This document shows, one piece after another, positions 35,640 through 43,776 of a stretch of 64,000 bases of DNA (positions are counted from its first letter, which is position 1; the number at the start of each line of letters is the position of its first letter). The notes beneath the pieces are model-generated. The model ran no database searches, was not told where the DNA came from, and worked only from the letters and a program-made list of their open reading frames with translations. A program made the position numbers and the translations under genes. The stretch is from DASQPR01 sp963831705 (GTDB taxonomy: Bacteria; Actinomycetota; Actinomycetes; Mycobacteriales; Micromonosporaceae): the NCBI GenBank assembly GCA_963831705.1, contig CAWHRE010000010.1:1116001-1180000 (forward strand). The letters run 5' to 3'.

Positions 35640-35697
35640 TGGTGCACTGGCGATCGGGTTGCACAGCGCCACTAGGCGGTGCGCCGGTGCGGCGCCG

Positions 35698-36675
35698 TTA
35701 GGTCGTGCAGCGCTGCGTTGCTGACACCGTCACGCCGGTCGAGTCCTGTGTCGCTATCACGTCGAGCGTGCCGGACCGGTACGCGACCAGGTTCTGACCG
35801 GCGGTTTCGGTATTCGGCGCGATGTTCGCCAGGATTTGATCCAGACGGATCGGCGCCGGACCCGGCGGAACGTGTGCCGACACCGTACGCAGGACGCCCC
35901 GCCCGTCCAGGCAGGAAACCTCGGCCGCGCTCGTCGACGTGGCGGTCAGGCCGGCCGCGTTCAGGACCGCGCGGATCGGCGCCATTTCCGTGGCCGAAAT
36001 CGGCGGCCCGAGCAGGTTGACGATCTGCGGTCCTTCTTCGCGACAACCGGTCTCGGCCTGGATCTGAATTTCGCCCGGCGACGGTACGGTGCCGACGAGT
36101 CCGACGAAGTTGCCGGCGTCGGCGTACAGGTCGAGGATGTTGCCGGGGCCGGACCTGGCGCCGTACGAAGCCGGTAAGCCCGCCGCGATCATCTTCAGGA
36201 TCGCCGATTCGGTACCGGGCTCGGCGACCAGAACGACGTCCCGCACGTACTCCACGCCACTGCGTACCGGCGTGATCTTGCAGGCTTTCGTCTTCACAAA
36301 CGGGCCGACCGCGACGATCGGGCCGCTACCGGCCGCCGCGATCACGTTCGTGATGGCCCGATCGATCGTGGGCTGTGCGCTCGCCACCGTCGTCTGCTCG
36401 CGGACCGTGGATTTGCCGTGCAACGCGTAGATCGTGCCGGAGACCGCGAGCACGACAACCCAGGCGATCGTCGCGATCACCAACCAGCGCGGCGTCTTCC
36501 ATGGCTTGTCGACGACCGGCGGTGGTTGCGGTACCCAGACGTAGCCAGGCGGAAGTTCGGGCAGCGCGCCGGGCACGAGTGGCGCCGGCTCGGCGCTGTC
36601 GCCGGCGGCAGCCCGGCCGGGTGCGTCGCCAGGGCCGGGCGCGTCGTCGGGTACCCGCCCAGGTTCATCAGCCAC
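35698..36675 (-). CDS. membrane-anchored protein of unknown function
   Basis: A 325-residue protein with a Pro/Ala-rich cytoplasmic leader (1-60), one membrane helix (about 64-84, LVIATIAWVVVLAVSG) and an external domain with conserved-looking cysteines (KACKITP, TGCREEG, VSCLDG, TQRCTT). Four or more Cys in an exported domain suggest disulfides. GTG 36675 is the assumed start; a TTG two codons earlier is possible. Family not recognised. Confidence 0.6.
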   Translation of the reverse strand: MADEPGRVPDDAPGPGDAPGRAAAGDSAEPAPLVPGALPELPPGYVWVPQPPPVVDKPWKTPRWLVIATIAWVVVLAVSGTIYALHGKSTVREQTTVASAQPTIDRAITNVIAAAGSGPIVAVGPFVKTKACKITPVRSGVEYVRDVVLVAEPGTESAILKMIAAGLPASYGARSGPGNILDLYADAGNFVGLVGTVPSPGEIQIQAETGCREEGPQIVNLLGPPISATEMAPIRAVLNAAGLTATSTSAAEVSCLDGRGVLRTVSAHVPPGPAPIRLDQILANIAPNTETAGQNLVAYRSGTLDVIATQDSTGVTVSATQRCTT

Positions 36676-36821
36676 GGTCAAATGAAAGCAGACCCGTCAA
36701 CCCGAACCGCAAGACGATCGCGGATCTTGGCGTTTGAGGGTTGCCATTTCGGCATGACCACAACACGGAAGTCCCACTCGCACCAAGATTTGCGATCTTG
36801 GGAGCGGGCTCGGCGTACACA

Positions 36822-36863
36822 TAAAAAAGTCTGGTGGGTCGCAACCTGCGCAACCCACCAGAC
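36822..36863 (-). terminator. rho-independent terminator of the rhodanese-SseC operon
   Basis: Perfect 11-bp stem GTCTGGTGGGT / ACCCACCAGAC (36829-36839, 36853-36863), followed on the minus strand by six T residues. One of the few textbook terminators in the window. Confidence 0.92.
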
Positions 36864-36871
36864 CTCTGAAC

Positions 36872-37198
36872 CTAAGCCGCGACGGCGACCGAAATTTCCG
36901 TCACACCGCGGCTCGCCTGTACGACGGCCTCGCCATTTCCGTGCCGCGACAGCGCCCGGAGCGTCCAGCTGCCCGGCGCGGCGAAGAAGCGGAACTGGCC
37001 GGCCGGCGACGTGACAACCTCGGCGGTGAACTCGCCGGACGAGTCCAGAAGACGGACGTACGCGCCCGCGACCGGCTCGTCACCGGCCCGGACGATACCC
37101 GTGATCACGGTCTCTTTTTCCAGGTCAACGCTGGCCGGCAGTGGCGTTGCCTGGTCCGGCGCGCCGCAACCGTCGATGTCTACCGCTGGGCTGCTCAT
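36872..37198 (-). CDS. sseC: DUF1416 protein, SseC-like
   Basis: A 108-residue protein with a transthyretin/carboxypeptidase-regulatory-like beta fold: ITGIVRAGDEPVAGAYVRLLD, PAGQFRFFAAPGSWTLRAL. The N-terminus has DGCGAP. In mycobacteria sseC follows the CysA-type thiosulfate sulfurtransferase and is presumed to work with it; its biochemical role is unknown. The ATG overlaps the rhodanese stop and a strong terminator follows. Confidence 0.88.
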   Translation of the reverse strand: MSSPAVDIDGCGAPDQATPLPASVDLEKETVITGIVRAGDEPVAGAYVRLLDSSGEFTAEVVTSPAGQFRFFAAPGSWTLRALSRHGNGEAVVQASRGVTEISVAVAA

Positions 37199-38046
37199 GC
37201 GGCCACCCCCGGCTCGTCACCGAGCGCGACCGGAACGCCGACCAGCGAGCCGTATTCGGTCCACGAACCGTCGTAGTTCTTGACGTCGTCGTGACCGAGC
37301 AGCTCGTGCAGCACGAACCACGAGTGCGAGGAGCGCTCGCCGATCCGGCAGTACGCGATCGTGGACTTGTTCTCGTCGAGGCCGGCACCCGCGTACAGCG
37401 CGCGCAGCTCGTCGTCGCTGCGGAACGTGCCGTCGTCGTTCGCGGCCTTGCTCCACGGCACGGACAGCGCGGTCGGCACGTGGCCGGCCCGCTGCGACTG
37501 CTCCTGCGGCAGGTGCGCGGGGGCGAGGAGGCGGCCCGCGTACTCGTCGGGCGACCGAACGTCGATCAGGTTCGTGGTCCCGATCGCCTTGATCACGTCG
37601 TCCCGGAACGCGCGGATCGAGAGATCCTGTGGCTGCGCGACGTACGAGGTCGGGGCACGATCCGGCAGCTCGGCGGTGAGCGGACGGGCATCCAGCTCCC
37701 AGCGCTTGCGGCCACCGTCGATGAGCTTGACGTCGCCGTGGCCGTAGAGCTTGAAGTACCAGTACGCGTACGCGGCGAACCAGTTGTTGTTGCCGCCGTA
37801 CAGCACGACGGTGTCGTCGTTGCCGATGCCGCGCGAGGACAGCAGCGCCTCGAACTGCTCCTTGTTCACGAAGTCGCGGCGGACCTGGTCCTGCAGGTCC
37901 TTGCGCCAGTCGAGCTTGACGGCGCCGGGGATGTGACCCCCGTCGTAGGCAGCGGTGTCTTCGTCGACCTCGACGAAGACGATGCCTGGCGCACCTAGGT
38001 TCTTTTCGGCCCAGTCGGCCGAGACGAGTACAGACTCGCGTCCCAT
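37195..38046 (-). CDS. cysA: thiosulfate sulfurtransferase (rhodanese)
   Basis: A 283-residue two-domain rhodanese. The N-terminal domain is inactive (DGGHIPGAVKLDW, LYGGNNNWFAAY); the C-terminal domain has the active Cys in IAYCRIGERSSHSWF (about residue 234). It transfers sulfane sulfur from thiosulfate to acceptors. Start 38046 is fixed by AAGGGGAA upstream. The operon rhodanese-sseC is preceded by a cysteine-containing leader peptide at 38148-38270, so expression should respond to cysteine. Confidence 0.92.
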   Translation of the reverse strand: MGRESVLVSADWAEKNLGAPGIVFVEVDEDTAAYDGGHIPGAVKLDWRKDLQDQVRRDFVNKEQFEALLSSRGIGNDDTVVLYGGNNNWFAAYAYWYFKLYGHGDVKLIDGGRKRWELDARPLTAELPDRAPTSYVAQPQDLSIRAFRDDVIKAIGTTNLIDVRSPDEYAGRLLAPAHLPQEQSQRAGHVPTALSVPWSKAANDDGTFRSDDELRALYAGAGLDENKSTIAYCRIGERSSHSWFVLHELLGHDDVKNYDGSWTEYGSLVGVPVALGDEPGVAA

Positions 38047-38147
38047 GAGGATTCCCCTTGAAGGAAGACGGATTGATGGCATGGCTATGCGGCGACGGTG
38101 CCGCCAAGAATGGAAAAGAGATTCGGCGCTTTACGCGCGGGCGTGCA

Positions 38148-38270
38148 TTAGATGCAACGACAGAGGCTCGCCGCGACCCGGCAGAAATCAACCGGTCGGC
38201 GCCTCGTGAGCATCGGTGCGGCCGCGACAGCACGCATTGGCGTGCGACGGGAGGGCGCGCTCGGGCTCAT
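38148..38270 (-). CDS. cysteine-containing leader peptide (attenuator) of the rhodanese operon
   Basis: A 40-residue frame from ATG 38270 ending RRPVDFCRVAASLCRCI, with three Cys in its last eleven residues and the RR.xVDxCRVA pattern of actinobacterial leader peptides. TAAGGT lies eight bases before the ATG (38279-38284), a -10 element placed for a leaderless transcript. An internal ATG at 38213 would give 21 residues. In mycobacteria, cysteine-rich leaderless ORFs attenuate this same type of operon (rhodanese-DUF1416): with scarce cysteine the ribosome stalls and downstream genes are expressed. The 101 bases to the rhodanese start could hold the alternative hairpins. Confidence 0.78.
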   Translation of the reverse strand: MSPSAPSRRTPMRAVAAAPMLTRRRPVDFCRVAASLCRCI

Positions 38271-38278
38271 GGTTGCCA

Positions 38279-38284
38279 ACCTTA
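38279..38284 (-). promoter_or_regulatory. -10 element candidate for the leader peptide and rhodanese operon
   Basis: TAAGGT eight bases before ATG 38270 predicts transcription starting at or within two bases of the start codon. No good -35 match was found. Confidence 0.5.
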
Positions 38285-38330
38285 GCACCGGGCGGTCCCA
38301 GGGAACAGCGACGCTGTCCAGCAGGTGGGA

Positions 38331-39101
38331 TCAGCTGGCAAGCGTCACATTGTCGGCAGCCGCCGTGATCTCCACGCCACCCGAGGTCGTGGTGATTTTC
38401 TGCAGTACAAGGTGGTACGGCAACTCCGGCACCCGTACGTCGAACGTCAACTGCGCGACCAGCGTCTGTAACGCGGCGGCAACAGCCGGCTCGAGCGTCC
38501 CGCCGCTGGCCGCAATCTTCGTGATCTTGACGTGCAGAATGTCCTGGGACAATGCGACCGAGCCGGACGCGATCGCACTGAACGACTGGCCGAGCAGCGT
38601 GACCGGTGCGGCCAGCGAGATGGAACCGCCGTCGGTACCGGTGATCCGCAACGTGGACGGGTCGATCCCGTACTGCTTGACGCCGCTGAGGTCGATCATT
38701 TCCTCGAACGCCGCCCAGTCGATCTGCGCCGTGCCGACCACGTGATCCGCATTGATCTTGCCATTGCCGCTGATCACCGTACCGGTCGGAGCATTCACGC
38801 CGGTGGCCGTGACGTTCAGCGAATCGAGCTTGATGCCCTTGCTGGTCGGCTGCGGTACCACGATATTGATCTTGTCGTAGTGACCCGCCAGCACCTGCGT
38901 GAGGAACGGAAAGCCGTCGATCGTCACGGACGGGTTACCGCTCGTCGTGACGTTCTGCGAAGCCAGCTGGTTGCGCGCCTGCTTCGCCACGGTGTCCTCG
39001 GCCACGAGCACGCCGATTCGGTCGAGCGCGACCAGCAACACGATCACGACGAGCCCGAGGATGGCCAGGATGCGACCCCATCGCCGATTGCCACTCGCCA
39101 C
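38331..39101 (-). CDS. lmeA: LmeA-like DUF2993 phospholipid-binding protein
   Basis: A 256-residue exported protein: signal-anchor helix at about 9-28 (ILAILGLVVIVLLVALD), then a DUF2993 domain with ITVDG-type core seen as SVTIDGFPFLTQVLAGHYDKI. LmeA (Rv0817c) is a periplasmic lipid-binding protein needed for lipomannan elongation in mycobacteria. Its place between the rhodanese operon and glnR matches mycobacteria. Whether this organism makes lipomannan cannot be read here. Confidence 0.87.
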   Translation of the reverse strand: MASGNRRWGRILAILGLVVIVLLVALDRIGVLVAEDTVAKQARNQLASQNVTTSGNPSVTIDGFPFLTQVLAGHYDKINIVVPQPTSKGIKLDSLNVTATGVNAPTGTVISGNGKINADHVVGTAQIDWAAFEEMIDLSGVKQYGIDPSTLRITGTDGGSISLAAPVTLLGQSFSAIASGSVALSQDILHVKITKIAASGGTLEPAVAAALQTLVAQLTFDVRVPELPYHLVLQKITTTSGGVEITAAADNVTLAS

Positions 39102-39138
39102 GTAATTGCTCCTCGCATCGTCGGGGGACCGCCGGGGC

Positions 39139-40131
39139 CTACGTCAATGACGGTACGAGCACCATCACGCTCATCACGTATGCCACCGGAGCGGCAAGCG
39201 CAAACGCGCAGAGTGGACCTTGCATATGTCGTACCACCCACAGCGGTGAAACGGTGCCTTCAATCTCGCGACTCGCCTCCGCATATCCGACACCGAGATC
39301 CGCGAGGACCGCGGCCACCGACGTCACGAGGCCGGCGATGACCGCGTGCGACGGCTGAAGTCCCTTGATGCTGGCGCCGATCAAGGCGGACGCAATCGTG
39401 CCGGCCATCGCGCCCGCGATGATGCCGATCGTGCCGCGGGCGACCTGCGGCGTCGTCCGGGGGAACGGCAGTACCACGTCGAACAGACGCGCGACCGCGA
39501 TCCCGACCCCGGCCCCACCGATGCAAGCGGCGATGGCCTGTGCGCCGAGCGCGTTGCGGGACAACACGATCAGGCTGGCGTACGCGACGACGCCGACCAC
39601 CATCAGCAGCGTTGAGGCGAGACTCTCGGTGACGTTGTCCCGCCCACCGCGGCGCAACAGCTGTCCGATCGTGCCGAGCACGAACCCGGCGACGGTCACG
39701 TAGGCCAGCGGCGCAAGCGTCGCGTGTACCGGTAGCGCCACGGCGAGATCGGCACCGCCGGCACAGAGCAGGCCCACCGTCGCCACCACGGCCGGACCGG
39801 GCGGGCGGCTCGCGACCGTCCAGCTCAACACGAACAAGACCTGGATCCCGAAGATCACCACACCGTACGCGCGATGGTCGGTGTACCCGCCGAACACCAA
39901 CGCGAGCCCGAGGAGGCCGGCGAAGAGCGCGATCGCGAGGCTGACCTTCCGGCTGACCGGCGCGACCGCGACCGCGACCACGTCCTCGCGGTCGGCCACG
40001 TTGTCCGCATCCAATTCGCGCAGGAATCCCTGCTCACCACGGGCGCGACGACGTCGGCCGGTGGTTGAGTCGTCACCGTCGCCCCAGCCGTCATCGGCAA
40101 GGGATGGGAATTCGGATTGCGGAGAGTTCAC
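39139..40131 (-). CDS. polytopic membrane protein, conserved unknown
   Basis: About 330 residues: a charged leader (1-60) with RRRRARGEQ, then eight to nine hydrophobic helices from VSLAIALFAGLLGLALVFG to the last residues. A motif-like stretch AVLADLGVGYAEASRE lies near the end. No family assigned. GTG 40131 is the working start; the frame stays open to 40200 (MTYATPIDPP). It precedes lmeA by 37 bases, so the two are likely cotranscribed, hinting at envelope work. Confidence 0.65.
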   Translation of the reverse strand: MNSPQSEFPSLADDGWGDGDDSTTGRRRRARGEQGFLRELDADNVADREDVVAVAVAPVSRKVSLAIALFAGLLGLALVFGGYTDHRAYGVVIFGIQVLFVLSWTVASRPPGPAVVATVGLLCAGGADLAVALPVHATLAPLAYVTVAGFVLGTIGQLLRRGGRDNVTESLASTLLMVVGVVAYASLIVLSRNALGAQAIAACIGGAGVGIAVARLFDVVLPFPRTTPQVARGTIGIIAGAMAGTIASALIGASIKGLQPSHAVIAGLVTSVAAVLADLGVGYAEASREIEGTVSPLWVVRHMQGPLCAFALAAPVAYVMSVMVLVPSLT

Positions 40132-40361
40132 GCCCTGATGGTGCCATCCCGGTCCGGGAACTGCTAACAGAGGTGGGTCGATTGGTGTTGCGTACGTCAC
40201 ACTAGGCTGTCGGTCTTAACACAGCTGTAATCGATCAGACCTTGGATGGTTAACGACAGGCGACACGATGTTGGTCTAGCCTTAGTGGTCTACTGTCGCC
40301 ATCGACGTCGGCAAAGCCGCGCTGCATCATGAAGTACGCGTGCGTCGACGGAGGTAATGAA

Positions 40362-41096
40362 GTGGATATTTTGCTGCTTACGGGAGCGCCGCAGCCGACC
40401 GCTGCCGGAGTTCTCGCCTCACTTGATCTATTGCCCCACACCGTCCGAATCGCGGCCCGCGACGTGCGTACGCTGGTCAGCGGCCCATCGCCGGACGTCG
40501 TATTGGTAGACGCCCGAATCGATCTCGCCGAAGCCCGCGCCACCTGCCGCATGCTGCACGCCACCGGTTCGGGATTTCCGCTGATCGCGGTCGTCACGGA
40601 CGCCGGCATGATCGCACTGTCGGCTGACTGGGGCCTCGACGACATCGTGCTTGCCACGGCCGGTCCGGCCGAGGTCGAGGCACGCCTGCGTCTCGCGGTC
40701 GGCCGCCTCGCGCCGGTAACGGGCACGGACAGCACCACGATCCGGGCCGGCGAGCTGACGATCGACCACGACACGTACGCCGCCCGGCTCAAGGGCCGGC
40801 CGCTCGACCTCACGTACAAGGAGTTCGAGCTGCTCAAGTTCCTGGCGCAGCACCCCGGCCGGGTGTTCACCCGTGACCAGCTGCTGCGTGAGGTCTGGGG
40901 TTACGACTACTTCGGCGGCACCCGTACGGTCGACGTACACGTCCGGCGCCTGCGGGCGAAGCTCGGTTCGGAGTACGAGTCGATGATCGGCACCGTGCGT
41001 CAGGTCGGCTACAAGTTCGTCGTCCCCCCGACCCGAGGTGCCAGCATCCCTGCACCCGGCTCAGTAGAACGGGAACTCTCCCAAATCTCCATCTGA
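40362..41096 (+). CDS. glnR: nitrogen regulator GlnR
   Basis: A 244-residue orphan OmpR-type response regulator. The receiver is atypical: DILLLTGAPQP replaces the usual acidic pair, while DVVLVDARID keeps an Asp, and the Lys loop is altered, as in GlnR, which works without phosphorylation. The C-terminal winged helix has YKEFELLKFLAQHPG, VDVHVRRLRAKLG and VRQVGYKFV. GTG 40362 follows GGAGGT by eight bases. GlnR controls nitrogen assimilation genes. Context matches Rv0818. Confidence 0.92.
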   Translation: MDILLLTGAPQPTAAGVLASLDLLPHTVRIAARDVRTLVSGPSPDVVLVDARIDLAEARATCRMLHATGSGFPLIAVVTDAGMIALSADWGLDDIVLATAGPAEVEARLRLAVGRLAPVTGTDSTTIRAGELTIDHDTYAARLKGRPLDLTYKEFELLKFLAQHPGRVFTRDQLLREVWGYDYFGGTRTVDVHVRRLRAKLGSEYESMIGTVRQVGYKFVVPPTRGASIPAPGSVERELSQISI

Positions 41097-41111
41097 CCCC
41101 GCAAAGACCGA

Positions 41112-41172
41112 GTTGATCCTGGAGTTAGTTAACGCATCGACGGCGTTTCGTGCCGCTAACTCCAGGATCAAC
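41112..41172. repeat. family I palindrome, copy d
   Basis: 16-bp arms GTTGATCCTGGAGTTA (41112-41127, 41157-41172) and a 29-nt middle very like copy c. It begins 15 bases after the glnR stop and its right end is where the ScyD/ScyE-like remnant stops matching its family. Confidence 0.9.
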
Positions 41173-41173
41173 T

Positions 41174-41357
41174 TCTGCGGCCGCCCAACGCCGCTGACCA
41201 GCGTCACGCCACGCGGATTCGCCAAGCCGCGCGCGACCACCGTGATCGTCGGCTGGTGCGCACCGGCGGGTACGGCAGCGGCGGCGGCTGCCGGACCCAT
41301 GAGCGCGCCCGTATCCGCTACGCCGAAACCGAGCGCACCAAACGTAGTTCTCTTCAT
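41174..41357 (-). pseudogene. truncated ScyD/ScyE-family secreted protein
   Basis: From ATG 41357 the frame gives a signal peptide (ALMGPAAAAAAVPAGA, ending near residue 32) and then QPTITVVARGLANPRGVTL, the start of the beta-propeller of ScyD/ScyE-like proteins, which normally run to several hundred residues. After VSGVGRPQK the similarity ends and the frame runs into palindrome copy d. The upstream GTGATGGGG is a possible ribosome binding site. It is a deletion remnant, bounded by repeats on both sides. Confidence 0.7.
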
Positions 41358-41374
41358 CCGTCACCCCATCACCT

Positions 41375-41436
41375 GTTGATCATGGGGTTGTTGCTGTCAT
41401 GAACGACCAAATGACAGCAACAACCCCATGATCAAC
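41375..41436. repeat. family II palindrome, copy c
   Basis: Perfect 26-bp arms beginning GTTGATCATGGGGTTG (41375-41400 and 41411-41436) with a 10-nt loop; flanking TCACCT/AAGGTGA extends the pairing with one bulge. It is between divergent genes (ScyD/E remnant and mshD). Confidence 0.92.
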
Positions 41437-41458
41437 AAGGTGATGGAAGATTGGGCAC

Positions 41459-42427
41459 GTGAGGACGCCGCCACGGATCGAACGCGCCAGCCACCTGTCG
41501 CCCGAGCAGATCGACACCGTCGTGGCCCTGGCTAACGCGGCCGGCGATGCGGATGGCGTCGTACCGCTGTCCGAACACGTACTTCTGCATCTGCGCCACG
41601 GTGGCGACGAGCCGTCGGCACATCTGCTGATCCACGCGGACGACGGCCGGCTGGTGGCCTACGCGCACATCGACACCACGGACGCGATCGAGGGGGCGAG
41701 CGCGGAGCTGGTCGTACACCCGATGTATCGGCGGCATGGCCTTGGCCGCGCGCTCGTAATGGCCGCGACCGACGTGGCGGTCGAGCATGATCCGCAGGCG
41801 CGCCTGCGCCTGTGGGCGCACGGTGACCACCCGTCGGCGAGTGCTCTGGCCCTTTCGCTGGGCTTCGAGCGGCATCGGGTATTGCTGCAGATGCGCCGCT
41901 CGCTGCACGCTCCGATCGCGGCTCCGATCTGGCCGGACGGGGTGGAGGTTCGCGCGTTCCGCCCGGGCGTGGACGACGAGGCGTGGGTCGCGGTCAATGC
42001 CCGAGCGTTCGCCGAGCTTCCCGATCAAGGGCGCTGGACCATCGAAGACCTGCGTGTACGCATGGCTGAACCCTGGTTCGACGCGAACGGTTTCCTGTTG
42101 GCCTGGTGCGGCGACCAACCGGATGCGCAGCTTCTCGGCTTCCACTGGACGAAGGTGCACGGCTCGCTTCGCGCGGAGGGCTCCGATCACGTCCATGATC
42201 CGGTCGGCGAGGTCTACGTTCTGGGCGTCGATCCGGCCGCCCAGGGTCTCGGCCTCGGCGCCGCCCTCACGCTTGCCGGCCTGCGCTATCTCCGCGCCCG
42301 CGGCTTGGAACAGGTGATGCTCTACGTGGATGAGTCGAATCCGAGGGCGGTCGAACTCTATCGGGGTTACGGTTTTGTCCGATGGACTACCGATGTGTGC
42401 TTCCGACGCCCGTTGATCCGGCCGTGA
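41459..42427 (+). CDS. mshD: mycothiol synthase MshD
   Basis: A 322-residue protein with two GNAT domains that acetylates the cysteinyl amine in the last step of mycothiol synthesis. Acetyl-CoA loops: ELVVHPMYRRHGLGRAL in the N-terminal domain and VLGVDPAAQGLGLGAAL in the active C-terminal domain, followed by YVDESNPRAVELYRGYGF. Start GTG 41459. glnR-mshD-pst is the mycobacterial order (Rv0818-Rv0820 region). Confidence 0.94.
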   Translation: MRTPPRIERASHLSPEQIDTVVALANAAGDADGVVPLSEHVLLHLRHGGDEPSAHLLIHADDGRLVAYAHIDTTDAIEGASAELVVHPMYRRHGLGRALVMAATDVAVEHDPQARLRLWAHGDHPSASALALSLGFERHRVLLQMRRSLHAPIAAPIWPDGVEVRAFRPGVDDEAWVAVNARAFAELPDQGRWTIEDLRVRMAEPWFDANGFLLAWCGDQPDAQLLGFHWTKVHGSLRAEGSDHVHDPVGEVYVLGVDPAAQGLGLGAALTLAGLRYLRARGLEQVMLYVDESNPRAVELYRGYGFVRWTTDVCFRRPLIRP

Positions 42428-42522
42428 AACCGCTCATTTTGCGCGCTTGCGGTCAGCACGACGCACCCAACACCCAATTGCCATCTGGCCTGCGCCGACC
42501 GTCACGCGGATGTGCGAACTCT

Positions 42523-42566
42523 GTTCACCCTTAGTTCACTTCCCGCAAGTTGAGCGTCCACCTGCG
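42523..42566 (+). promoter_or_regulatory. PHO box upstream of pstS
   Basis: GTTCACCCTTA (42523) and GTTCACTTCCC (42534) are exact 11-base direct repeats, and GTCCACCTGCG at 42556 continues the phase after one weak unit. This is the GTTCA direct-repeat pattern bound by PhoP/RegX3-type regulators. It ends about 97 bases before the pstS start. Confidence 0.85.
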
Positions 42567-42663
42567 ACTCCTAACGTCCCTACCAACCGGTCGAAATGGC
42601 TGGCGCCTCTTCCGGCGCAGACGCGCCCGTGGCTCTTACACCCTTCGAAGGGAAACAAAAGAC

Positions 42664-43770
42664 GTGAAGCTTCAGCGGCTCGGCATCCTGGCCGGCATCA
42701 CGCTGACCGCGGCGGTCGCGCTCGCCGCTTGCGGCACCGACAACAACAGCGGCACGCCCACCAGCACGGGCAACTCCAGCGCTGCTGTGAACTGTCCCTC
42801 CGGCACGTTGAACCTCTCGGGCTCCACCGCGCAGGGCAACGCCATCGCGCAGTGGACGAAGGACTACAACGCGCAGTGCCCCGGCGTGACGATCAACAAT
42901 GGCGCTGGTGGATCGGGCGCGGGCCAGACCGCGTTCATCCAGGGCACGGTGGACTTCGCTGGTTCTGACTCGCCGTTGTCCGCGGCGCAGCAGCCCCAGG
43001 CAGACGCCCGCTGCAAGACCGGCCCGGCGATTCACCTGCCGATGGTCGTTGGTCCGATCGCGGTTGTCTACAACGTCAGCGGCGTCAGCAACCTGCAGCT
43101 CAAGGCGTCGACGCTCGCCGGCATCTTCTCCGGCAAGATCACCAAGTGGAACGACGCGGCGATCCAGGCCGACAACCCAGGTGCGACGCTGCCGTCGACG
43201 ACCATCACGGCCGTCCACCGCGCCGAGAGCTCGGGCACCACCGACAACTTCACCAAGTACCTCACGAACGCGACCGGCTCCGGCTGGACGTTCAACCACG
43301 ACAAGGTCTGGAAGGCCCCGGGCGGCGACGCCGAGACCGGCTCGGACGGCGTGTCGAACGAGGTCAAGAAGACCGACGGCTCGATCGGCTACGACGAGTG
43401 GTCGTTCGCGATCGTCAACAACCTGAACATGGCCAAGATCCAGAACGGTGCCGGCCAATGGCAGGAGCTCACCGGTGACGCGGCCGGCAAGACCATCGCG
43501 GGTGCCACGTCCAAGGGCGTCAGCGCGAACGACCAGCAGCTGTCGATCGACTACAACACGACCACGGACGGCGCTTACCCGATCGTGCTCGTGACCTACG
43601 AGATCGTCTGCGACAAGGGCAACTCGACCACCGCGCTGCCGCTGCTCAAGGGCTTCCTCGGCTTCACGTCGAGCCAGCCGGCTCAGGCCTCGCTCTCCAA
43701 GATCGGCTACGCGCCGCTCCCCGAGTCGGTCCGCACCAAGGTCGCCACGACCGTCGCACAGCTGGGTTAA
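42664..43770 (+). CDS. pstS: phosphate-binding lipoprotein PstS
   Basis: A 368-residue periplasmic phosphate receptor for the Pst ABC transporter. Lipobox LAACG puts the lipidated Cys at about residue 23, then a Ser/Thr linker. Phosphate-contacting segments are LSGSTAQGN, FAGSDSPLS and VHRAESSGTTDNF. GTG 42664 follows GAAGGGAAAC; the in-frame stretch upstream lacks a signal. A PHO box precedes it and a strong hairpin separates it from pstC. Confidence 0.94.
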   Translation: MKLQRLGILAGITLTAAVALAACGTDNNSGTPTSTGNSSAAVNCPSGTLNLSGSTAQGNAIAQWTKDYNAQCPGVTINNGAGGSGAGQTAFIQGTVDFAGSDSPLSAAQQPQADARCKTGPAIHLPMVVGPIAVVYNVSGVSNLQLKASTLAGIFSGKITKWNDAAIQADNPGATLPSTTITAVHRAESSGTTDNFTKYLTNATGSGWTFNHDKVWKAPGGDAETGSDGVSNEVKKTDGSIGYDEWSFAIVNNLNMAKIQNGAGQWQELTGDAAGKTIAGATSKGVSANDQQLSIDYNTTTDGAYPIVLVTYEIVCDKGNSTTALPLLKGFLGFTSSQPAQASLSKIGYAPLPESVRTKVATTVAQLG

Positions 43771-43776
43771 TTCCTG

